Shown: positions 1-12,935, counted from the first letter of the stretch. The stretch is 64,000 nt of DNA from Membranipora membranacea (GCA_914767715.1 OU612069.1:24549387-24613386); one strand, 5' to 3'. Numbers and translations: made by a program. Notes: generated by a model from the letters alone, not told the origin.

Positions 1-403
1 TCTCGAATAGGACAATTGAAGTTAAAAATCGTCTGCACTAAAAAAGAGCCAGCAAGTTACTAGTTCAAACTGTATGTATGTGTGTATGTATTCTAAACTA
101 GCAAAAAGAAAAGTTCTCAGTTACAGTAAGATTATCTGTTGTTTAAACCCATATAACAGGTAAGTTTTGTCACAGTTGCTTGTTTATCCCAAGAGCAAAT
201 AAATAATTATGCTTGAGATTATTATTATAATTATTATTAGTGAGACACTTTGCAAACCTGATTTTTTTGTCAAATGATTAAATCATTACCTGACATTATA
301 GTGGCCATTCTTGTTAATAGATAATTCCATCATACACCAGAGCGCATTGCGTCGAGGGCTCAAAGGCAATCAAAATCACTGTAGATAACAGTACAATTTA
401 TAC

Positions 404-790
404 GAATGCTCATCCAGTCCTTGCCTACACGGGACATGTACTGATGGAACCGACAACATTACCAGTGCTTGTAATGATGGCTATGAGGGCAGAATATGTG
501 TAAGAGACAATGATGAATGCAGTCCGACTGCATTTGACTTTGTAGATGGTTATTTGGGCGACTGGTCTGATGGCTGTTGTTTGATTTACGCAATGAAGAT
601 GTTGACGAACCAAATGCTCATCCATTCCTTGCCTACATGGGATACGTACTTGTGGAATCAACAACTTTGCCGGTTCTTGTTTCGATAGTTATATGAGGGC
701 AGCATGTGTGGGACAGACAAAGATGAATGCAGTCCAAATGCATGTGGCTGTAATGGAGTATGTGAGGACAGTGTGAGCAGAGACGGGCGC
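404..790 (+). pseudogene. Decayed EGF-like repeat modules
   Basis: Reading from 404 gives an EGF-like stretch beginning ECSSSPCLHGTCTDG and continuing to RICVRDNDECSPT, the usual spacing of a calcium-binding-type EGF repeat in tandem arrays. The next module is damaged: cysteines expected after DECSPT are replaced, and the frame shifts. A second copy of the CSS-x-PCLHG motif follows at about 613–640, again with altered cysteines (CLHGIRTCG). A last piece at about 716–780 reads DKDECSPNACGCNGVCED. No single frame is open across the region and no clean GT–AG exon set joins the pieces. I read this as a dead fragment of a multi-EGF extracellular protein. An alternative is badly diverged exons of a gene lying left of the window. 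Confidence 0.6.
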
Positions 791-1784
791 CTTTGTTTTA
801 TAATCTCCGAGAAAAAAACTCGGCATAAAGCAATATGCTTATTTATTTCCATCACTATTGGATTATTAATAAATATCAGAAATAACAGTTGTCCTGATTC
901 GCAGATCCGCTGTGATTGGAAATTTTTTTGTTTACTACGATTTTACATGTCAGCTCTTTATATTCATTGAACACACCGTGTAAAGTGGAAGCTGGTACAC
1001 TTGTGATTTTAAGTTTATTAAGGTCCAAATTGTCCACAGACCACTCCTGGTAACACTGTCTATCTAAAAGAGCGCATGCCTTTTGGATCTTGTGTTCATC
1101 TACCACCCCAGTACCCTGCTGCCTTGCAGCCATTTCACTACATGATGAAGGCTTAGAGAGCGAACCCTGAAAGAGAAGTAATGAAGCTGCAGTGTCCTAA
1201 AAGGCGAAGATAATGACATCTATCCTTCAGCCTACTGCTGCAGCAGTCAGGATGACCCAGATTGTCTCAGCCTGTCCCAACCACTGGTTTCCAATTTAAG
1301 CAGAAACTGATCTTGCAACATTTGATTTCTTATTGGTTTACAAATATGTGTCTGCTTATACCAATTAGGATCATCTTCAGAATTTCTGGTTGTCTACAGA
1401 CATACAAAGGGAGAGCCGGATATGTGATATGAACGTTGTTTTTAGCTTTTTACCTTTGCGTGGGGAGATAAATGGAATTATGCAGAGATAGGAGGATGTA
1501 GGTGTTTATTGAGTGATGGACATTCAGCGACATTCAAGGAGAACTCAACAGTGCAGCTCATTATGAAACTCTCTATAGTATTAGAAAGTGAATAAGATAT
1601 GTCCCTAGTTGTCGAACTGATTCATGAGTGGTGAGCGCCAAATAATGTATTTTTTTGGATTTAAATAATACAATGAAAACAGTCTGAATGATTGATACTA
1701 TGACCAAGCGGGTAATACTAGCCCGCTGACATCCCCTGACAGCATATTTCTCAAGTTTATATAGCTTCAACGCTTGGCACAAAA
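791..1784. other. Intergenic, nothing recognised
   Basis: AT-rich sequence between the EGF remnant and the first copy of the 1.7 kb-spaced repeat. Only short open frames without splice support are present. Confidence 0.4.
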
Positions 1785-3010
1785 CTACGGGCCTGAAGTG
1801 ATGGAACAGTCATGATGGACTGATTAGATAGATTGATTTATCTTAATTTTCATTGTAAACACAATCATTAAAAAAAAACTAATATTTCGAATCTGAACAT
1901 TAATTAGCATTGTCTTCTCTCTTGTTGTTAGTAGACAACTTCTAGAATTGTGGATATTTTTCCACCTATTTGTTTTCTAGAATGATTATAATAGTGCCTA
2001 CTGACTCAAGATCAATGAGTTATGGAAAAGGAAGACCTCACCTTGATAGAGTATTTCATGGTATACAAGGTCTCATAGGAAAAATATGTAATGAGGCTGT
2101 CAATTCTCCCTTTCTGTGTTAAACTCACCTGTCACTAGCAGAATTCACCACTTCAGCAGTTCCTTCTCTAGTGCCCTCCCATACAGCTAGGGTTATAGTA
2201 TCAGTCAAGGTGAGCTCAGCTCTATCTCTTACCGGAGAAAAATTTTCATTCTTCCTGTTATATTTAGCCTGTGCTCTATCATTTGTGACAGCAATGTCTT
2301 GGAACCTCTTCTTAACTGAAGTGTTACTCAGCTTAGAGTCGACAACTACCTTGAGTTATGCATCGCGTCATGCACAAAGCTGATGCTGCCTAGCACATTC
2401 TTTACTACCCATTTATGCACAAAGCTGATGTTGCCTAGCGCATTCTTTACTACCCATTTTTGCATCTCATGCCAAAGAATGTCCTAATTTTTTTAGTTGT
2501 AAGTTTTTAAATTATGCTGTTTTACACTTTCTAACCAGCTGTTGGTAGAAAAGGCTGCAGCGTCCCTTGTGAGACAAGAAGGAGAGAAAAAGTTTAAAGC
2601 AATAGATATTGAATCAATTTATCTATATCAAAAGTTAGGAGAGTAGGCTCTATTCTCATTATTTCAGATTTTCACCAAATCTAACTTGCACATTTCCAAA
2701 GGATGATCATCATGGATGATCTGACAACTTACCATCGTGATTGGGTCCATGGTGAGTAGCTGGAGTTCAAGCAGGAAGATAAATTTTGTTTTCTGTTTCT
2801 GTTTTCTGGGATTTTCTTTACGCTTAACCAACTCCTACTACTACTAGGTATCAAATAACGCAGCTAACTACAACAATTGTTTCACACTACTCATGACATC
2901 ACTGTATTGCGCGCCGACAGAATATTTTTATTTCAGTTGCAATTGACATTGACTGTGTAATTTTTAGCAGGCAAATTAAGGCGCAATCATATGTCATTTA
3001 TTAATAACTA
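1785..3010 (+). repeat. Diverged dispersed repeat, copy A
   Basis: Collinear with 3488–4565. Shared blocks in the same order include GGAAAAATATG near 2080 and 3770, AAACTCACCTGTCACTA near 2120 and 3805, CAAGAAGGAGAGAA near 2575 and 4080, CTACTACTACTA near 2838 and 4392, and CATGTCATTTATTA near 2990 and 4545. No coding content is supported. It may be a non-autonomous transposon or an old segmental duplication. The orientation given is arbitrary. Confidence 0.65.
2370..2459 (+). repeat. 45-bp direct duplication inside copy A
   Basis: The stretch starting ATGCACAAAGCTGATG at 2370 is repeated at 2415 with about two differences, giving two adjacent units of about 45 bp. It is absent from copy B, so it arose after the larger duplication. 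Confidence 0.85.
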
Positions 3011-3487
3011 TAAAAAACTATAAACCTGCAGGAACAAATTAGATTCAATAAAGTCTTGGAGCCCAATTCAAAAAAACGATTGGGAAAAGTGAAATAGGGC
3101 AGAACGAATGCTGGGAGAGTAAAGACAACGCACCAATTGAATGAATTTTGTGGGAACAAAATTAATGAGTCATCCAATGCCATTCATTATTTTCTGTGCA
3201 TAAGAAAGAGATATCTGGAGGTTTGGCAAGCTGTTGATGGCAGCAGATGCCTGGTCGCTACAAGACTTCATATGATATAATTACATCAGAATGTTTTGAT
3301 CACCCCCAGAAAGGAGATCAATAGAATTTTAAAGGCAGATTTATTCTTCGGGTAGTTGCACTGTGGTGCTGGCTTTACTGACTTAGGAGACAGGAAATGA
3401 TGTCACAATACAGGAAGTACCTGCCCACCATCCCTTAACAACAGAATCCTCAAAAGTTTATACAGGCCAGATATTTGGTCTTGACCT

Positions 3488-4565
3488 AAAGCCTACGGGT
3501 TCTTGAAGCTAATGAACAGTCCCGATTCATGAATAATTGATCAAATTGTTTTATCTTGATAACTTATCTGAACAATACTTACTAGAGTTGTCTACTCGAT
3601 TGTTGTGAGTAGACAATTTTCCACACCTGATATCTATTTTAGTATAATGTTGACCCCAAACAGCCTGTCCAGGCTAGTCCAATGGGCTGAGAGATTTAAA
3701 TTGAATCATTTAGGATAATATAAGACTTCAGCTGAATTGATTATTTAATCGTATATCTCGGGCCTCATTGGAAAAATATGCGAAGAGGCTGTCAGTCTCA
3801 CATGCTGTACAAAACTCACCTGTCACTACCTGAAGTCAGCACTGCAGCAGTTTGTTTTCTTGTGAACGCATTGCCGTCAATTAGAACATAAAGGTGGCAG
3901 ACAAACTGAGTTCAGCTCTCTCTCTCTCCTGCCAGAGAAACTTCTCCATTCTTCATTGGTCCCCTATGAATAGTTCCAAAAATTTCAATATTTTCTAGTC
4001 TCAAGTCTTGAATTGTGCTGCTTTACACTTTTTTACCAGCCGATGGCAAAAGAAGCCTGCTACAGTTTTTCTGGTGACACAAGAAGGAGAGAAGATGTTT
4101 TCGAAACTAGACACTGAATCGCTATATCCAGACTTAAGAGAGTAAGCTTTATTCCCATCATGATCATAACTGCTTTTGTGTCTTAGCCAAAATTCAGACA
4201 CATAGGATTCGAAAAAAAGCTACGACCGAAGTTGATTGAATTGAATTGCCAATTCTGACTTTCACATGCTAACAAGATAGTGATGTGAGAACTTACCATT
4301 ATATTGTGGGCATGGTAAAGAGCCGAAGTTCTGTGAGCAACAAAAATTGAATTTCTCTGTGTTGTGATTGACGACCTTTGTAATTTAACAGCTACTACTA
4401 CTAATCAAAAAACCAAAATAACTTCCAGGATTATTTCACTGTACTCATGTCATAAAGTTAATCTGTGATTGCGCTCCGACACAATGTTACAGTAGCAAAG
4501 CAATTGACTGCAAAACTTTGCGCAGACAGTGAAAAGCTCAATCACATGTCATTTATTATGAGTTG
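3488..4565 (+). repeat. Diverged dispersed repeat, copy B
   Basis: Second member of the pair described at 1785–3010. The offset between copies shrinks from about 1700 at the left end to about 1557 at the right, so copy A carries extra insertions. The 480 bp between the copies shows only weak further similarity. Confidence 0.65.
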
Positions 4566-4868
4566 CTGTAGATTTCATGTTTGATGGCAAGCTGTAGAAT
4601 GCCCAAAATGTTAGCAATGCAGCAAGGCTATAGGTCTATATATTAATCCCATCACAGGCCTCCAATTCTTGCTACTTAGGGACAATGTGTGCATTCGATA
4701 CAGACACAGACTGTAAAGGGTCCTCAGATAAGAGTGTCAATCAAGGTATGACTTTCGAGTTGTCTTCCCACATAACCAGAGAGTAATGCATTTTGGGTAA
4801 ATTATTTCCCTGCTTACTTGTGGGATGCCACTGAATATAAACACTCTTTTTGATAAAAAAAAAATCCG

Positions 4869-5091
4869 ATGTCTTATCACTCGCCCATCCCAAGGCATGG
4901 GCGGCGAAATATTATTGCCTTATTGGCGAGGCTGCAATATCTGCGCCAATTTTGCTCTCTGTTTGCACACCTGGGGGACCAACCAATCCCCAGTAGAAGA
5001 TGGACTGCAGTGGGATTCGAACCCACGACCTTCAACACCTGCGTGTTGAGGTGTTGAGGTCCGGCGCTCTAACCAACTGAGCCACCTCCTA
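4869..5091 (-). mobile_element. tRNA-derived SINE, copy 1
   Basis: The minus strand has a tRNA-like head: an A-box (TGGCTCAGTTGG, reverse complement of 5074–5085) and a textbook B-box (GGTTCGAATCC, 5013–5023). The body that follows (toward lower coordinates) includes GCAAACAGAGAGCAAA. The acceptor stem does not pair, so this is not a working tRNA. The same head and body occur at 9327–9540 and 32757–32912, which identifies a SINE family. Confidence 0.85.
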
Positions 5092-5382
5092 CTTACTCGA
5101 TAGTTGTCATACATGGTGGTTTAAAAGGATTATTGTACATGTATGGAAATTTAGTACCTTTAGAATATCAATTTCACACACCTGTGGTTTAATTGTAGCT
5201 TTTATCAGCAGGCATGATACCTACATATACTAATCTAACTGAGAGTTTTATCTCTGACGTACATTGAAGCTTATCTCATGTTTCACATAAATATGAGATA
5301 AGATAAGCCATAAGTGCATTATAGCACTGAGATATAGCCATAACCTCACTATCTACTGAGAGTGATAGTTTACTGTAGCAAC

Positions 5383-8300
5383 ATGGTGTCTGCTTTGTGG
5401 CTCAAAGCGCTATTTATTGTAAGTACATATCTGGATCTCAATTTCCTATTTCCATTATTTGCATCTTGCCATACCTGTGCTGTACCATCAGGCGTTTGCC
5501 ATCATAGCTTTGAGAAGTGTGATGCTTCGGAATGTCATTGATAGCAAACGATAGGAAATATTGTGTCTGAACAAGCTTGGTTGGCCATAAAACAGCTATG
5601 TTGGTTGGGGAACTGCCATGTCGGTAGTGGAACAAGTATGTTGGTAGGGGAAATGATATGTTGGAACACCCCTCCCACCCCCTCAACAAAGCTTGTCAAT
5701 ACAGACTCGGTGTGATATCAACATTTATTTCTCGTTTCAGGCTGTAGCGGTTCATGTATCCAGTTCTGCTCCTTCAGGGTCTGGCAATTTCAGGTAATTT
5801 TTTCTATTCTTTTAATTTGATGATTTTTAGAACTTTTTTTGACCATTTCTGCCCCTCCGTTCTGATGCAATGTTTCTGGTTGGAGTCATATTGGGAAATT
5901 AAATCCAAAATTAAAAGCTTGGTACTGTGGAAAGCAATAATTAGGCTGTAAAATTTCCAACTCTATCTCAAACAAATTAGAGTATTCACTCAATTGACAA
6001 TCAAGTAAACCAAGTTATGAGGTTATAATGTCGCTGAACTTATACAGGGTAGAGTTTGGTTCGGCAGTATCTTTGGAATCGTCCGGTCAGCAAATCTGGC
6101 ATATAGAGGAGGACTTGTTTATACCTGGTAACCTTCTCTTCTCCTGGGGATCTTCTCTCCACACCACATCTGGGTCTTCTAATGCCACAAGATTAGCTGG
6201 ATCAGTTGATGAGAAAGGATACAAAGAGGGTAAACCATTGCAGGCTCTGTTCAACAACGTAGTCTTCTTCAAGCAGCTCGGTGAGTACCATTTGTAAATT
6301 TTTACAGCAAGATCATATATAAATAATTTCTGACCGCTCCTTTGACAGTTCAAATTTATTTCCATTCCTCCGAATTCGATTAAGTAGTGTTCTTCCGCTT
6401 GGAATGAGTCATAACAACTTGAAATATTGAGAAGATCTATCATGGTGCAGCTGAAATCATAACAGAATTTGACATCAATGATAAAACTTGCAGCCAAAGA
6501 TAATCAGCCGTAAATATGTGTTATGATAAACATAGAGAATTTACACTATCAGGCCGTTTAGAAGTCTGGCTTCTGAATAATATTTACCATCCAGCTTCCA
6601 ATCACTTGTCAGAGTGAGGTTTGTACCTGAAGATGCCACTTCACAATTTTATTGTAATTATCTCTTCACAGGCCCAAATGCAGTCTTCATTAGTGATAAA
6701 GACAACTTTTGCATAAGGACCCTGCAAAGGCAATCCGGGGATGGATCAGATGTTACACCAGCATTCGGAAAATGTGGCCAAAAAGGCAATACTGATGGTG
6801 ATAGAGGCTTATTCTCAAGCCCGGGTAGTTTTGTCTGGGATACATTAAATGGGTTCCATTTAATTGTGGCTGATGAGTTTAATGATGCTTTAAGACGTGT
6901 TGAGTACAACAAGCGCCTGATAACGACCATTGTGCCCAGAGGTGCAGGGCTCTCCAGACCTCGCTACCTGCTAAAGGATCCACAGGATGTCAACTATGTA
7001 TACATCACCATGCCCTTTTCTGTCGCTCGCTTCCACCTCCCATCAAGTACCCTCACAGTCCTGACCGGGAGTCTCCAAACCACCACCTCTGATGGTCCCT
7101 TTCCTAGGGCTACATTCGGTTCAATGATTCCCGAGGTAAGCTCGATCAACAATGTCCTAATGGTGGCGTCTGATCTCAGCAGTAACCGAGTACGGCTGCT
7201 CGATCTGCAAAACAAGCAATCCTACACAGTCTGCCCGAACGGTTCTGTTGTCCAACTGAAGTCAAGCTCTGCAGCTGCTCTGTGTAACTTCCAGAAACCT
7301 CACGCTCTGCTGTATTCTAAAGGTCATCTCTATGTCGGCGGGATTGGAAGGATATCTAAAATTCCAGGTATCCTATTAATAGGCCCTAGAAGATTTTCCC
7401 ATTTTTCTTGTATCGATGCTGTTCAGAAATCTGTTTCTTAAATTGTCTAATGCTTGATATTTCGAATTTCCTTCTCCAGTTAACAATTACCCAAATTCAC
7501 CAACTCAACAGACATTTATAGACCCCGAGGTTTGACTCAATAAGTGATGAGTTTTCCCCTCGATCCAAGTATCATATTCATCCACCAACATTGTTGTGAT
7601 TCCATAGAATTGTATTTTGCTTTGTTTGTTCTATTTCCAACCTTTAGTTCCAGTATCAAACTGTTGTTGATCAATTTGATGGGAAGTGAACCGGCAGCAA
7701 TTAATATCTAAATCTTTTCTTTTCTATTTCAGTGAGTCTGTATCCTGTCACGGATCCCAAACACTTGGTCTTCACTCCCTCTACAACAGCCTCAACAACA
7801 AAGGCAACCACACCAACCACCACTCCAACTACTACTACCACCACAACCACCACGGCTCAACCACCGCCACGCTCTACCATCGCCCCATGTATATCAGAGA
7901 ACCTGACAATCACCCTAGATCAGGCTGATACTGTCGCAGAGGTAGCTGTCACTAGTGAAGATAAGCTCCTGCTGGGAGAAGGGGAGCACATCTTTGTGTC
8001 AAAAAAGAATGGAGGTCAATGTATGAAAAGAATCAAAGTCAAAAAACCTGGTGCGTACGTCAAGAGAGAAAATGAAATCATTAGGATCCACATCAATGAT
8101 AACTTTAGACAGAAATATATTGGTCAATTTAACTCTTGCTTTGGATACAAAGAGAGACCAGATTTCCCATAAAATAATGTTCTCGGCAAAAGCTGCAGAA
8201 CCTCATATTCGGCTTTGAGTTTCCTGGGAAGCCAACCAGGGTATTAGGCTTGAAGAAGTGAATATCCCCCATACTGCAGTTTTCATGCAAAACAATAAAT

Positions 8301-10303
8301 ATATAACATTGACCTTTGAATTTTAAGAATTCCAGGTTGAGATATCATTGATGCAATTATATGAGCACCTCTCTAAATTGTCACATATCAAACATATTCG
8401 ATAGGATATGGAAATAATTCTTTGGGGCAATGTTTCATTATACTTTCAGCTATACCATGTCCTACCAACACAAACATCAACAGGGTCGCTGACCCTCGCA
8501 CAGGCAGCGCTACAGTTGATCTCACTATTGGAGACGTCCAGCAGAGGTTAGAACTTCCCATCGGAACTCATCCCTACTTCATCAAGAGTGACGGCACTGA
8601 GTGCTTCCTTAATATCAATGTCTATGGTAAGTCAAAACTTTGTCCTTCATAAATATCAATGTCTAGGGTCTGAGCGCTTCTCCAATGTCAACACCTAGGG
8701 TAAGTCAAACAGGCAAAACAGGGGTTGCTATGGTAAGTCTAATTAAGGATTGAATTGTGAACATGACGATAGCTGCTAGCTTTGACTGCCGACATGGACA
8801 GTATACATCATTCGCTCTCCAACCTACCTGTATACTAGATGACAGTTGGTGTGCCATTCCTCAGTCACACCCGCAAGTAAACAGGTGTTGTGCAGCTCTG
8901 TCTTTGAGATTTACTGCCATCTTTCAGTCACCATAGTTTAAAGGTTTAACTGCATGTAGAATATCTCAATTAGTCACATTTATCCTAAATTTAAAGTGTA
9001 CCTTATTCTGATTGTAGATGGAAATGTACAGCGTGTGTTGGCCTTCCAGGCAGAGTATGATTTTAGCTGTGACTATCTGAAAGATGCAGCAACTAAAGCA
9101 GGAGTAGAGAGTTTAGTGAAGCACAACTCTCTCTACATACAGGAAGTCTGCTCTACTGGTAATTAAATGAGACGCTTCAAATTAAGAACTGGATTCAATC
9201 ATCATTCACCAAATTAGAAATACATTTTATTAAAGTGATCAGGGGTGGCATCCCCAGCAACAAATCAAAAAAGGAAATTCTGTCAGGAGTTTGAATGAGA
9301 GTAGGTGTGGCTCAGTAAGTAAATCAGTGTCAGGAGTAGGAGATAGCTCAGTTGGTTACAGCACCTGCCCTCTAATGCGCAAGCGCTGGAGGTCTCAGGT
9401 CTGAATCCTACTACATTCTACTGACAATTGGGCTCATTTGACGCCCAATGTGCGCTCTGACCTGCCTGCAAACTGAGAGCAACTTGGTAACGAATATGGC
9501 GACTGCGCTCTTAATGGACTATTATTTCTCAGTATTCGGACAGAGACAGACTAGCGATTTTAACATACATTTAACCCACATTAAATACAGAAAATCAGTT
9601 TACCTGGAATTGCTTACATGGCCAAACCCATGGTTATCTCAGTATTTATTAATAACAATATCAAAAAACGATAATGTATCATCCCAATGAAGTTAATCCT
9701 AGTCTGAGATATCACATTGCTTTCTTCCACTAAACTCAATGAAAAAGATAATAACTCTTTTCTTGATCAGTTATTTGTTGTGGAAAAACCACAAAGTAAT
9801 GTGCTTTCTCGCATATGTTTTAGCTTGTGTGCTGGATAGCGGATATGAACCTCTCATACAATGTAAGTTTGATATCCTGACTGTCCAGTATCTGACAGAC
9901 ACTGTGTTTAACGGCGCTGGCTCCAGTATATCCAGAAGACTACAGAGCGATCTCAATCAGAGACTCGTCAAAAAAGGAGCTATGATGAGTATTGTCGTTC
10001 TGCAGGGACCACCAAGGTATCTTATTCTGTTCTGTTTGCCTAACCTGCCTATTTGATATTATTTTGATTTGATTATTCACACAGTCACAACACAGATAAT
10101 TATCAAATTACCAGTTCAAGATAATTATGAAACAGATAGTTATAATTGCTACTTATTATATTGGTTGCTTATGAGGTGTGTATGTTTTTTGCAGAGTTGC
10201 TTTTCCACGTAAAACAGCAGATGACGCCTACGCTAAGCTTATTCTAATAGACCAGTGCAGTAATGGGCTTAGCTTTGACAGCAGAACCCAGCGCTGCAAG
10301 TAA
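5383..10303 (+). CDS. Secreted NHL-like beta-propeller protein with Thr-rich linker (9 exons)
   Basis: Hand-built exons: 5383–5418, 5741–5793, 6048–6280, 6672–7367, 7733–8050, 8450–8626, 9018–9158, 9824–10016, 10195–10303. All junctions are GT–AG, phases are continuous and the total is 1956 nt (651 aa plus stop). Residues 1–20 are a signal peptide (MVSALWLKALFI…AVAV) split by intron 1. Residues ~30–339 resemble an NHL/YWTD-type propeller, with repeated blades such as ADEFNDALRRVE and ASDLSSNRVRLLDL. Residues ~356–386 are a Thr/Pro mucin-like linker. Residues ~390–650 hold Cys-containing segments, several starting PC or AC. Exons 5–7 are phase 1–1, typical of exon-shuffled extracellular modules. 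The end is placed at TAA after QRCK; the same bases (AA|GTAAGA) could be a donor, so further 3' exons are possible. The fold call is by eye; the ligand is unknown. Confidence 0.8.
9327..9540 (+). mobile_element. tRNA-derived SINE, copy 2
   Basis: Lies in intron 7 of the propeller gene. It has the A-box TAGCTCAGTTGG near 9342 and a degraded B-box (GGTCTGAATCC) near 9397. The body contains GACCTGCCTGCAAACTGAGAGCAA split over 9460–9484, the mirror of the body in copies 1 and 3. Confidence 0.85.
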
Positions 10304-12935
10304 GATGAGCTGGCTCAATTAACAAATCTGCTAGGACGGTTCCAGTACATTGAGCACAGACAATATAAAATTTGTGTCGTAAAATACATTTATTACAAGA
10401 TAACTGCATCTTGGTATGTTTGATGACCTTACAAATACTTCATACATTCACCATCTATTATTTTATCCAACTCTTTCTCCAATGAACTGAAACTTTATAC
10501 TATAGATGATTATTGAAAAAGTTTATGATTGAAAAAACTATTTAACAAGCCAAAAGATAAGCCTAAATATCGCATATTATTGGCAGATGGATGTTTAAAG
10601 ACACGCAGGAATTTTAAATTAATGCAGCAAGTTGTCAAGTCACTACTGGTAGTATTTCCTTCAGTTGATTATTGGCATTTAACACCAACGAAAACCTCCC
10701 ATTACTTGACCATCCTGTCTAGCCTTGTAACTTTAAGGCATGTCAAACAGATCTAGCCTATGCTTAACCAAGTTCACCTGCACATACAGTTTAACCTCTG
10801 ACTGTAACGGTATCTTGTAAATCAGAGTTATGCCCTCCCGACAAAAAAGGAGACAACTTCTAAGTTTGTACAACAATCAATACATTTGAGATCTTAAATA
10901 CAAACAAATTTATAATGAAATTACTGAGCACAGATACAGTCTCCAGCACCAGCATCAAGCTGTGACTTGGGAAACTTGTTTCTCACAAGTCAATGAAACG
11001 TTTCCAGGTCTGCAACAATTTTGGACACTGAACAGGTTTGGGCCAAGATGTTTGGGGGCTGAAGAAGCGCGCTGTCGGTTGATAATCCATTCCACTCACG
11101 AGCTGTCCTGATGAAGAAGGATCTTTGGTGTTGAGTCTATAAAATCCTGTTGCGTAGTTGGTTGTAAGGAGAAGGATTGTAATTTCTAACAACCATAGTA
11201 CACAAACAAGCCAAGACAAAGAAATGTTTGATAATACAATCCAACATACTCGCATCTGCAGTTCTCTAAGCACTAAGACATGCTCTCAGCAAATCGGGTA
11301 TCTCGCTTTACTATGACGCAGTCAGATATTCAATAATTACTTAAAAAGAGCGCCATTTACAAAGAGGTTGGGGATTCAACACCTCACAATGTTGAAGCTC
11401 CAAAATCCAACATGCATTATTCTTCGTGACACTATGCTACAAGACCAGTGCCAGTCAATTCACAACACTCCCAAAACTTATATGTTGCCGGCCAGGTGCT
11501 CTAATTTATTGCGACACCTCCTAGTTATTACTTAGCTGGTTGTTTAGCTGGTTTCTTCATTTACCCTGTACAGATAATTCATAGTTCTCACATCTCACGA
11601 TAATTACCACGCCAAGAACAAGGTTGTTGCCTCTGTGAAAAAACATCTGAAAAGCAACTTATTGAGACTTCGGGTCTGCCTCAAGGTGGGCTCCTCGATA
11701 CCCTATTCTTTAATTATCATTCCTCCACCCAAGCAGTAACAAACTTGATCTAGGCGACCTCATTAAGTTAACCAAGTTGATTTAATGATATACTGTAATG
11801 ATAGTTTTCAAATGTTAGCACCAGAACCTATTTACAATAAGTCACCACATGAAAGCAGTTAAGCAGCCCCGTAAGCTTATTTTTCAGTGTGATGTTGTAG
11901 GAAAGTTTACCTGCAAGCGTTGGTCTTAAAATAGTTCGGAAAAGAATTTTGTTATAGAGGTGCGTAATATTGAGTAATAAGAAACTAGTATCAGATGTTT
12001 ACTGTGATGATCAATAATGTTACTACCACTTCCAGTTACGTCTCACATATAGCTTTGACATAGTTGTTAAAGTAAACACAATACAATGAGGGACGACCCT
12101 ATGAGTACACACATTGTTGTATATCATTTGCAGCATCTCTCACTCCTTTGCAACTCAATTAATTTCTCACCACTATTTAGTTATGCAGCTCAGCTTATGC
12201 CTACAACAACTGAATAAATCTTCAAAAAACAAATCTAAATTCTGCTTTAAAACTTCCGTGAGCTTTTGCGTTGTGATAAAATATCTAACAGGTCAAATCA
12301 CAATAGTTTCCACACTGTGGGCTCTTGTCAATAAAATTGATTTGTACCCTGATCCGACACTAACTCGGGAGGCGGTATCAGTTTTTGAGTATTCAGTACA
12401 TTCGACATTTATTAGGCAATGACTCAGTGGTGTATGATCGGTGTTGCAAATGTTGAAGTTTCAAGTCCAACAACCCCTTCTCCCTCACCTACCAACTTGT
12501 ACCTTTAGTGAAATTGTTTTGAGTTGTCCGACAATGGTTTCTTAAAATGATTTTCAATTTTCAGGTGCATGGTTGGTGCCCTCAGTTGTCTATATTTTAC
12601 CATTTATTGAGAATTTCGCTGTTGTAAATTTTATTAAAACACCAAATACAGAAATCAATTGAATCATTAAAAAATATATATCTTAACTGCTAAGAAATTA
12701 AGAACGCTGATGGCTATAATGAAAGTCAAATGAAATGATGCTAGAAGCAAGTAAAGGAAATGGCATCAACTTTAAAACAATAATGAGCTTTAAGGGAACG
12801 TCCTTGTTATTTGGAATTATATTAGTCAATCACCCTCGTTATTGAGCATAATACATAATGTAGACTTCTCTAACGAGGAGGATGATGTGCATAGCAAGGT
12901 GCATGCATACAGCTATCAATCACAACTTCAGTCTC
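10304..12935. other. Convergent intergenic region
   Basis: Lies between the 3' ends of the propeller gene and the large minus-strand gene. Apart from the LINE remnant at 10990–11275 I see only AT-rich sequence. A candidate minus-strand AATAAA polyadenylation signal is at 12603–12608, about 330 nt past the proposed stop at 12936. The 102-codon open frame at 12114–12422 has no recognisable content. Confidence 0.45.
10990..11275 (-). mobile_element. LINE (non-LTR retrotransposon) 3' remnant
   Basis: One minus-strand frame reads RSFFIRTAREWNGLS and then runs to a stop at 10990–10992. This is the characteristic C-terminal tail of many LINE reverse-transcriptase ORFs, where an R-S-F-F-x-R-T-x-x-x-W-N motif precedes the last residues. 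Just upstream the frame gives VRNYNPSPYNQLRNRIL and then a stop, so the copy is dead. Only the 3' end of the element is present, as expected for 5'-truncated LINE insertions. Confidence 0.65.

Noticed and set aside
5003-5091. tRNA gene on the minus strand
   Set aside because: A- and B-boxes are good but the acceptor stem does not pair, the anticodon arm is not standard, and related copies occur at 9327 and 32757 with a shared body. It is a SINE.
7686-7928. Small His/Asn-rich ORF
   Set aside because: It is the alternate frame of the Thr-rich linker exon (7733–8050). The ACC/ACA-rich DNA makes every frame open.
12114-12422. 102-codon open frame in the convergent spacer
   Set aside because: AT-rich composition, no recognisable motif and no promoter or polyadenylation context.
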